A stretch of DNA of 64,000 bases from Rouxiella sp. WC2420 (GTDB lineage: Bacteria > Pseudomonadota > Gammaproteobacteria > Enterobacterales > Enterobacteriaceae). A model generated the notes under the pieces. The model made no database searches. It was not told the origin of the DNA and worked only from the letters and a program-made list of their open reading frames with translations. The position numbers and the translations under genes were made by a program. The stretch is from the NCBI RefSeq assembly GCF_041200025.1, contig NZ_CP165628.1, positions 2,294,001 through 2,358,000 of the forward strand, written 5' to 3'. How positions within the stretch are numbered: position 1 is the first letter of the stretch; the number at the start of each line of letters is the position of its first letter. Of the stretch, positions 58,237-64,000 are shown one piece after another.

Positions 58237-58299
58237 TTACTCTAAACGAAATGATTGAATTTAGGTTATTGTTTTGATAGAAAATAGTAAGATTCTTTA
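58237..58299 (-). promoter_or_regulatory. Conserved 63-bp upstream element, copy P3
   Basis: Read on the minus strand it runs from TAAAGAATCTTACTA to TTTCGTTTAGAGTAA, 101 bp before peptide gene 5. It keeps AAAGAAT and GTTTAGAGT unchanged and aligns to P1 without gaps. The A/T block TAACATTAATTTTTCTTTAT lies about 100 bp upstream (58398-58417). The rest of the gap 58136-58569 between the exporter copy 2 and peptide gene 5 shows no gene. Confidence 0.62.
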
Positions 58300-58569
58300 C
58301 GTTTAGTTTAGTGCAGCTTATTATTCTGTTTTGAAAATTAAACACCAAGGATTTAGCGCCTAATTCAGATAAATTCCTATGCCTAAACCATGCGGGATAA
58401 CATTAATTTTTCTTTATGTTTTTAAGTCATCAAGATTAATTGACGTAGAGACTTAATGATTTTGGTTGTTTTTTGATCGCTTGTATTTTGGGGTTTTTTT
58501 ATTAAAAACTAAATGTGTAAATTTTTATTTAAATAAAATACTGATTATTACAAGTAGTGTTTTTTTATA

Positions 58570-60672
58570 TCAATCGCCAAGAACAATGACGCGATCGGCA
58601 GAAGCGATGGTGGAAGGGCGGTGAGCAATAATTATACGAGTGATCTTCAATGCCGAAATGGCGGCATTAATGCGAGCTTCATTTTCTACATCTAAATGGC
58701 TGGTGGCTTCATCCAAAAACAGAATTCCAGGACGGCGATATAATGCTCGGGCAATCAGCAAACGCTGTTTTTGACCGCCTGAAAGGCTGCCGCCCAGCTC
58801 ACTGATCAAGGTCTCATAACCCATGGGCATGCGCAGAATATCTTCGTGAATACTGCATCGTTGAGCACAATCCAGCAAATGCTCGGGTTCTCGCAGCTCT
58901 GCAAAGCCTGCAATATTTTCGGCAATGGAACCCGCGAACAGCGTATCGTCCTGCAACACACAGGCAATACAGGCGCGATAATTATTAACCCCTACCTTGC
59001 TGATATCCAAGCCGTTTAGTCGAATCTCTCCTGAAGTTGGCGGCAGCAGGCCGGACAGTAATTTCATCAGTGTTGTCTTGCCCTGGCCCGATGGACCAGT
59101 GATTGCCACACTCTCACCGGCTGCAACCGTCATAAACAGATTTTTAATCAGCGGTGCAGACATCACATCGTATTGAAATGAGACATCGTTAACTTCCAAG
59201 GCTGCCGCTTCCCCGGCCTGTAAAAGTGCGCGAGCAGGCAGGTTGTGTTCAACCTCGGTGAGGGCAATATCGGCAATACGTTCCGAGTGCAGCGATAGCA
59301 TTCGCAGCTGCAACATCATATTCAGCAGGTTGGCCGCTCTTTCCGAAAACTGGCCACGATAGGTATTAAAAGCCACAAACATACCCAGCGTCATATGGCC
59401 ATCGATTACCTGAGTTGCCCCCAGCCACAGCAGTAAAATTTGATCGAGGGTAGAGATTAAGGTGTTCCCACCCGCAAACAACATATCAAAACGGGTTTTT
59501 CTCACGTTGGCGTTGGCGGTATCAATGTTCATGTTCAGCCAGCGCTGGGCACGATTTGATGACAAACCCAGCGCCTTTAGGGTCCCCATGCCGTAAAGTG
59601 TTTCCATAAAATGCGAGCTGGCGCGGGCGGATTTGACCAGTTGTTCTTCAGAAATCTGCCGATAACGCGGGTAAGTGACCAGTCGAAACAGGCTATAAAG
59701 CACGGTAAATCCAAGAATAATCCACACCAGCCAACCGCCATAAAGCGCCATCATCATAATCAATCCCACGGACATAATACCGTCCATCAGGCTATTCACC
59801 AAATTGGTAGTCAGCGTGGTGCGCAGGGTATCGAGCGAGGTAAAACGGGATTGAATATCGCCGAGTTTGCGTTTCTCAAAATAAGAAACAGGCAACGCCA
59901 GCAAATGGTCAAACAGGCGGGCTTTCCACTGCACGTCAATCAATGTGCTCATGACCAGCTGGGTCCAGGACTTAAGAATGCTTATCCCGGTGCGGAAAAA
60001 CACAAAAAACAACAGCCCCAGGCAGATGAGAGTCAGCAGATTGGCGTCCTGTGCAGGAATGACGTGGTCCATAACCAGTTGCATACCTACGGGTAACAAT
60101 AAATTGACTGACTCAATCAATAATGAAAAACAAAATAGCTTGGTCAACGTGGCAAATAGCCCGCTAACGTTGCCAATCATTCTACGAAGATTCAGTCGGT
60201 TAAGCTTTTTATCCTGACTAAATTCGGCGTCTGGCCATAGCTCAAGCGCTACCCCAGTAAAGTGCGCCGAAACCTCCTGCATACTTAACGTGCGCTTGCC
60301 AAAAGCAGGATCGTGAACGAGGATCCTGCCTTTATTCGAGCGTATCAACACGACAAAATGGTTCATGTCCCAGTGCAAAATACAGGGGGTTTTCAGCGCG
60401 CTAATCTCCTTGATATCAACCTGTAAAGCCCGGGATTTCAGGTGCAATTGGCCGGTAATATTCATCAGCGTTTTTAAGGTCACGCCTCGTGTCGACACAT
60501 CAAACTGCTGGCGAAGGCTAAGAAGATCGGTTTGCAATCCATAAAAGCCACAGACCATCGCCACGCAAGCCAACCCACATTCCGCCGCTTCAGTCTGGAT
60601 AATTTGCGGTACTTTGCGACGAAAGCCGAAATGAAGTTTTTGCATTAGCGCCTTTAGCTCCAAATTATTCAT
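58570..60672 (-). CDS. C39-peptidase ABC exporter of double-glycine peptides (copy 2)
   Basis: A 700-residue exporter, close along its whole length to the one at 52018-54120. The ATG at 60672 sits in ATGA overlapping the adaptor stop; a longer frame to 60726 lies inside the adaptor gene and is rejected. Peptidase residues C32 (QTEAAECGLACVAM), H105 (HWDMNHFVVL) and the Asp in LVHDPAFG are kept. So are Walker A GPSGQGKTTLMKLLSGL, the LSGGQKQRLLIARAL signature and ILFLDEATSHLD. Most changes are conservative, which argues that both copies still work. It serves peptide 6 and perhaps the peptides downstream. Confidence 0.95.
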   Translation of the reverse strand: MNNLELKALMQKLHFGFRRKVPQIIQTEAAECGLACVAMVCGFYGLQTDLLSLRQQFDVSTRGVTLKTLMNITGQLHLKSRALQVDIKEISALKTPCILHWDMNHFVVLIRSNKGRILVHDPAFGKRTLSMQEVSAHFTGVALELWPDAEFSQDKKLNRLNLRRMIGNVSGLFATLTKLFCFSLLIESVNLLLPVGMQLVMDHVIPAQDANLLTLICLGLLFFVFFRTGISILKSWTQLVMSTLIDVQWKARLFDHLLALPVSYFEKRKLGDIQSRFTSLDTLRTTLTTNLVNSLMDGIMSVGLIMMMALYGGWLVWIILGFTVLYSLFRLVTYPRYRQISEEQLVKSARASSHFMETLYGMGTLKALGLSSNRAQRWLNMNIDTANANVRKTRFDMLFAGGNTLISTLDQILLLWLGATQVIDGHMTLGMFVAFNTYRGQFSERAANLLNMMLQLRMLSLHSERIADIALTEVEHNLPARALLQAGEAAALEVNDVSFQYDVMSAPLIKNLFMTVAAGESVAITGPSGQGKTTLMKLLSGLLPPTSGEIRLNGLDISKVGVNNYRACIACVLQDDTLFAGSIAENIAGFAELREPEHLLDCAQRCSIHEDILRMPMGYETLISELGGSLSGGQKQRLLIARALYRRPGILFLDEATSHLDVENEARINAAISALKITRIIIAHRPSTIASADRVIVLGD

Positions 60673-61952
60673 TTTATCGGTCCCGAAATGCTGTTTTTGA
60701 GGCTGTAATAAGGTGCGAGCATCCACTGGTATAGCGGACGCTGCTCGAGAAACAGCGTTGTTTCGGCCTGCATGCCGCTAGTGAGAGCCAGATGTTGTTG
60801 ATGCCAGGTGACCGATGCCGAATTAAGACCAATGATCGCTTTAAAATAGGAACCGGTGATGATTCCACTGCTGTTGCGTGGCGCGCTGAGATACTCTTTC
60901 ATTTCTTGCGCAGTGCTGGGCGCATCGGCAACAGAAATGACCTTGCCGGGAAACTGGCCATATTTTTCTGCCGGAAAAGCCGCATAGCGAATATTGATCG
61001 TTTCTCCAAGGGTCACAAAAGGGCGGCTTTCATCGGGCAGCCAGGCGATTAGAAAAAAGACTTCATTATTTCCCGGCACCAGTTGCACCAGGCTGTCTCC
61101 GGCGTTGACCATTTGCCCCGGTGTCACGCTGAGAGATGAAATACTTCCCGCAGCGGGCGCGGTGATTAACAATAAGTTTTTAACGTTAGCTTCGGCTAAT
61201 TCGCGGTCCAGTCCCTGCTGCTGATAGCGCGACTGTGAAATTTGATTATCAAAATCAGACGATTTCGTCACTTTGGCGCTTTGCAGACCGCTGATTTGCA
61301 ATGACTGCTGTATCGCCTGTGCATGCAAATTTTGGTAGGAGCTTTGTTGTTGGTAATAGAGATAGCGCTGATTATTCAGCTGATCGGTATTAATTAACCC
61401 TTTGCGCAGCGAAATATTGTAGGAATCGAGAGTAATGCGCATGGCGTTTAAACCGTCTGCGGCAGATGCCACCATCTTGTTTAATCCTGTTTGCGCCTGT
61501 TGATATTGATCCAGTTGGTCTTGCAGATTAGATAAAGTGGCACGTTTATTATTTTCAAGCTGAGCAATAATATCGTCGAGCTGGTGCCGCTGTTTATTTA
61601 TTGCCGCCAACGTGGTGGTGCTGGCATTACCCGTTTGCCCGACGCGGCTGAGATCCAGTTGATACAGCGGCGTGCCGGAAATGACCTGTTGGCCATTGCT
61701 GACAAACAGCTGTGAGATGACGCCTTGTTCAGGAGAAAACAGGTTTATTGTATGCGGCTCAGTAATCACTTCAGCCGTTACCGTGATACGCCTGGCATAC
61801 TGGGCAAAAATCAGGAACATAATCAGGGCAATCATAAATGCGGCAGTCAGCAGCGCGGTGATCCACGGCGGCCAGCCCTTAAGCAATAAAGCTTTGCCTA
61901 ACCACTGAGACTGTTTATTTTCGGCGACTTCCGGGCGGAATAATGGAGGCAT
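60669..61952 (-). CDS. HlyD-family adaptor for peptide export (copy 2)
   Basis: A 427-residue adaptor paralogous to the one at 54120-55403. Membrane helix at about residues 30-52 (ITALLTAAFMIALIMFLIFA), lipoyl half LFSPEQGVISQLFVSNGQQV, Gln-rich coiled coil (LQDQLDQYQQAQTGLNKMV, LYYQQQSSYQNLHAQAIQQS), second lipoyl half TAPAAGSISSLSVTPGQMVN and C-terminal TTLFLEQRPLYQWMLAPYYS. The start lacks a strong ribosome-binding site. It ends in a 4-bp overlap with exporter copy 2. A hairpin separates it from peptide gene 6, the same arrangement as in copy 1. Confidence 0.93.
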   Translation of the reverse strand: MPPLFRPEVAENKQSQWLGKALLLKGWPPWITALLTAAFMIALIMFLIFAQYARRITVTAEVITEPHTINLFSPEQGVISQLFVSNGQQVISGTPLYQLDLSRVGQTGNASTTTLAAINKQRHQLDDIIAQLENNKRATLSNLQDQLDQYQQAQTGLNKMVASAADGLNAMRITLDSYNISLRKGLINTDQLNNQRYLYYQQQSSYQNLHAQAIQQSLQISGLQSAKVTKSSDFDNQISQSRYQQQGLDRELAEANVKNLLLITAPAAGSISSLSVTPGQMVNAGDSLVQLVPGNNEVFFLIAWLPDESRPFVTLGETINIRYAAFPAEKYGQFPGKVISVADAPSTAQEMKEYLSAPRNSSGIITGSYFKAIIGLNSASVTWHQQHLALTSGMQAETTLFLEQRPLYQWMLAPYYSLKNSISGPIK

Positions 61953-61992
61953 ATTTTAGTCTGACTGACATCAATGAAAGGAGCATTTAAAT

Positions 61993-62015
61993 CGGCCTTC
62001 AATATATGAAGGCCG
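61993..62015 (-). terminator. Hairpin before adaptor copy 2
   Basis: CGGCCTTCA (61993-62001), loop ATATA, TGAAGGCCG (62007-62015): perfect 9-bp stem between peptide gene 6 and the adaptor gene, without a U-run. Position mirrors the hairpin at 55432-55455. Confidence 0.55.
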
Positions 62016-62125
62016 GGCGATATTTATGACCAATTAAGAGAAGCTCGGGCAAGGAATAAATGATCATTTATACTGCAATGAAATAAAGTGATTAAATTTG
62101 CATACAATACCTATATACTAAAAGC

Positions 62126-62178
62126 ATAGGGGCCGATATTTTATTACCACTTTTTCCATAAGTAAGACTAGCCCCTAT
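62126..62178 (-). terminator. Inverted repeat just after peptide gene 6
   Basis: ATAGGGGC (62126-62133) and GCCCCTAT (62171-62178) pair over 8 bp with a 37-base loop. On the minus strand the second arm is followed closely by TTTTAG. It starts 12 bp past the stop of peptide gene 6, so it may be a weak terminator. Confidence 0.45.
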
Positions 62179-62189
62179 ATATACCGTTC

Positions 62190-62381
62190 TTATAGAATTG
62201 CAGTGGCATCGGCGTAGAGTTGATCTATGTCTGTTACCACGTTGGTAGTTTCTGCTATTACATCTTTTGAAACATCATTAACAACCTTAGAGGCACCATC
62301 TCCACCATATCCACGACCTCCACGACTTTTACGTGCCCCGCCTGCAACCATTTCCAATTCATTCATATTGAGTTCTTTCAT
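62190..62381 (-). CDS. Double-glycine leader peptide precursor 6, Arg/Gly-rich (candidate microcin)
   Basis: A 63-residue precursor with GGAG before the ATG. Leader MKELNMNELEMVAGG (15 residues) fits the same pattern as the others. The 48-residue mature part is different: it starts ARKSRGGRGYGGDGASK, strongly basic and glycine-rich, and continues as an acidic, helix-prone tail ending DIDQLYADATAIL. No Cys. It is the first gene of the copy-2 unit (peptide, adaptor, exporter). The 63-bp element seen upstream of peptides 1, 2 and 5 was not found here. Confidence 0.83.
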   Translation of the reverse strand: MKELNMNELEMVAGGARKSRGGRGYGGDGASKVVNDVSKDVIAETTNVVTDIDQLYADATAIL

Positions 62382-62995
62382 GATAACGATCTCCGGTTAG
62401 AACGTGGTGCCAACCCTTTCAGGCGTACCTTGCGGTCATCGAACAGATCATCTGTTTACCCAGGGTCTGATACAAACTTTAGATCAGGTCTTAAAAGATG
62501 CGAAAACTACGCGGGTTCTGGCATCGGCCGGTTTTTTAACGCGTTTTTTATAATAGAATCAGGGACGTTTAAATACATTGAGTCAATGTGACCTTATTTT
62601 GCCGTCGATTAAAGTAGTCCATTTAGACGTAACTCTTTAATTACCGCTCAAAGGCTCAGTAAATGCTTTAAATCTCCAATCTGCATTGTATTATGCTAAT
62701 AAATCGATTTAGCGTCCTATTGTTGGTGTTGAATTTTAGTTAAGTTTGTAATTTATTGGTTTTAAATGCTATCGGTCTTAGGTTGAGGTGTTTTACCAGC
62801 CTTCAATCGTCAGGTTTTACTGCTGCAAGCCAATCTCGACATGAAATTTCCTTTCGCAAACCGATAACGCACATTCTGCTGTAGCCAACCGCGCATTCCC
62901 CACAAAAAATTCGCCATCGGCGGTAGAGTAAATCTATCGCTATTTACCGTGGCTATTGAAAGCCGCTCAACGCATTCGCATCTATCGGAGAGAAT
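62382..62995. promoter_or_regulatory. 614-bp divergent gap between peptide gene 6 and gabD
   Basis: Contains the promoters of peptide gene 6 (minus) and gabD (plus). No frame long enough or with a good ribosome-binding site was seen, and no immunity gene. The middle (62540-62790) is AT-rich; from about 62830 base composition returns to that of the surrounding core genes. This is probably the right edge of the microcin island. Confidence 0.45.
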
Positions 62996-64000
62996 ATGTC
63001 GCCATTACCTTTACAAGACGCAGCACTTTACCGCCAGCAAGGGTTTATTGCTGGAAGCTGGGTCGATGCAAACAGTAAGGAAACCATAGAGGTAGTGAAT
63101 CCCTCGACGGCAGAAGTGATTGCCCGTGTTCCGGCAATGAATGAAGAAGATACTCGAGCAGCCATTACAGCCGCTGAAAACGTGCGCATCAGTTTTGCCG
63201 AAACGCCGGCAGCAGAACGTGCCGCGATGCTCGAAAAATGGTATCAGCTGATTTTGGACAACACTGAAGACTTGGCCGTATTAATGACGGCCGAGCAGGG
63301 CAAGTCACTGGAAGAGGCGCGCGGTGAAGTGCGCTACGGTGCCAGTTTTGTTAAATGGTTTGCCGAAGAGGCGCGACGTATTTATGGCGAAACTATTCCT
63401 GCACCTACTCGCGATCGCCGCATTTTGGTGTTGAAACAGCCGGTAGGTATTGCTGCTGCGATTACGCCGTGGAATTTTCCGATAGCGATGATCACTCGTA
63501 AATGTGCGCCCGCTATCGCCGCAGGTTGTCCGATTATTGTCAAACCTTCTGACCTGACGCCGCTTTGCGCGCTGGCGCTGGCCGAGCTGGCGTCGCGTGC
63601 GGGAATTCCCGCCGGTGTACTGCAAGTCGTGACCGGCATGCCGCAGGGTATCGGCGCAGAATTGACCAGCAATCCGCTGGTGCGCAAGCTGTCGTTTACC
63701 GGTTCCACCCGCGTCGGCCAATTGCTGATGCGCCAGTGTGCAGATTCTGTTAAGCGGCTGAGTTTTGAGTTAGGCGGCAATGCGCCGTTTATTGTCTTTG
63801 ATGATGCGGATATCGAGTTGGCGATTGCTGGCGTGATGGTGAGTAAATTCCGCAATGGCGGCCAGACCTGTGTTTGTGCCAACCGCATTTTGGTACAGCG
63901 TGGTATCTACGACAAGTTTGCCGCACGATTGGTAGAAGAAACTAACAAACTGAAAGTTGGAGACGGTTTTGCGGCCGGAACGCAAATCGGACCGTTGATT
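62996..64000 (+). CDS. gabD: Succinate-semialdehyde dehydrogenase GabD, N-terminal part
   Basis: The ATG at 62996 has GGAGAG just upstream, and 335 codons run to the window edge without a stop. NAD(P)-dependent aldehyde dehydrogenase that oxidises succinate semialdehyde to succinate in GABA breakdown. Motifs: GFIAGSWVDA, TPWNFPIAMITRK with the binding Asn, KLSFTGSTRVGQLLM, catalytic Glu in LSFELGGNAPFIVFDDAD, and catalytic Cys292 in GGQTCVCANR. The CVCAN pair, with a second Cys two residues on, is characteristic of GabD. The C-terminal third is outside the window; gabT or gabP may follow. Confidence 0.9.
   Translation, partial: MSPLPLQDAALYRQQGFIAGSWVDANSKETIEVVNPSTAEVIARVPAMNEEDTRAAITAAENVRISFAETPAAERAAMLEKWYQLILDNTEDLAVLMTAEQGKSLEEARGEVRYGASFVKWFAEEARRIYGETIPAPTRDRRILVLKQPVGIAAAITPWNFPIAMITRKCAPAIAAGCPIIVKPSDLTPLCALALAELASRAGIPAGVLQVVTGMPQGIGAELTSNPLVRKLSFTGSTRVGQLLMRQCADSVKRLSFELGGNAPFIVFDDADIELAIAGVMVSKFRNGGQTCVCANRILVQRGIYDKFAARLVEETNKLKVGDGFAAGTQIGPLI

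Noticed and set aside
60673-60726. 18-residue N-terminal extension of exporter copy 2
   Set aside because: It lies inside the adaptor gene, is absent from copy 1, and the ATGA overlap at 60672 is the natural coupled start.

Overview
The window is chromosomal DNA of an enterobacterium. TcyL/TcyN, PutA, PutP, PhoH, ChaA, ChaB, KatG and GabD all read as close relatives of the E. coli proteins. The put genes lie upstream of phoH, as in E. coli, but with different genes between them. A member of the Yersiniaceae or a nearby family (Serratia/Rahnella/Rouxiella type) would fit, but the sequence alone does not fix the genus. No rRNA, tRNA, CRISPR array, insertion sequence or phage gene was recognised.

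Layout. 1-1838: end of a cystine ABC importer operon (tcyJ', tcyL, tcyN). 1978-15493: a ten-gene minus-strand amino-sugar cluster (kbaY, agaS, kbaZ, agaR, ROK kinase, Gfo/Idh protein, CUT1 ABC importer with binding protein) with a divergent family GH123-type glycosidase. It looks built to import a GalNAc-containing oligosaccharide, cleave it in the cytoplasm, and pass the sugar through a galactosamine-6-P/tagatose-P route. 15579-17789: katG. 18067-23961: putA and putP, divergent around a control region with five GTTGCA motifs. 24017-31066: a peptide ABC importer with a Tat-exported binding protein and a CocE/NonD hydrolase. 31250-32604: a small membrane protein and a LysR regulator. 32797-39812: an unrecognised 1876-residue protein with a C-terminal HEFGH motif, followed by a Tat-exported AmiC-type amidase. 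40029-43193: phoH behind a hairpin-rich leader, then chaA and chaB. 43217-52050: type B carboxylesterase, UvsE repair endonuclease, GNAT enzyme, hydantoinase/oxoprolinase subunits A and B, and a MocR regulator. 52018-62381: a microcin-type secretion island. 62996-64000: start of gabD.

The most interesting region is 52018-62381. It holds two near-identical pairs of HlyD-type adaptor and C39-peptidase ABC exporter, and six small genes whose products all begin with a 15-residue double-glycine leader of the microcin V kind. One of the six (57956-58135, 59 aa) is too short for ordinary ORF cut-offs and was read by hand. Five of the predicted mature peptides are hydrophobic and nearly free of Lys/Arg; the sixth has an Arg/Gly-rich start. 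Three 63-bp segments upstream of peptide genes align without gaps, and hairpins follow the peptide genes. No immunity gene or modification enzyme could be recognised. This looks like an undescribed multi-peptide, unmodified (class II-like) microcin or contact-toxin locus that grew by duplication. It appears to have been inserted next to the MocR gene, whose last codons are antisense to the exporter gene.

Starts were chosen by ribosome-binding site, so several differ from the longest ORF. All identifications are by reading; no database search was run.
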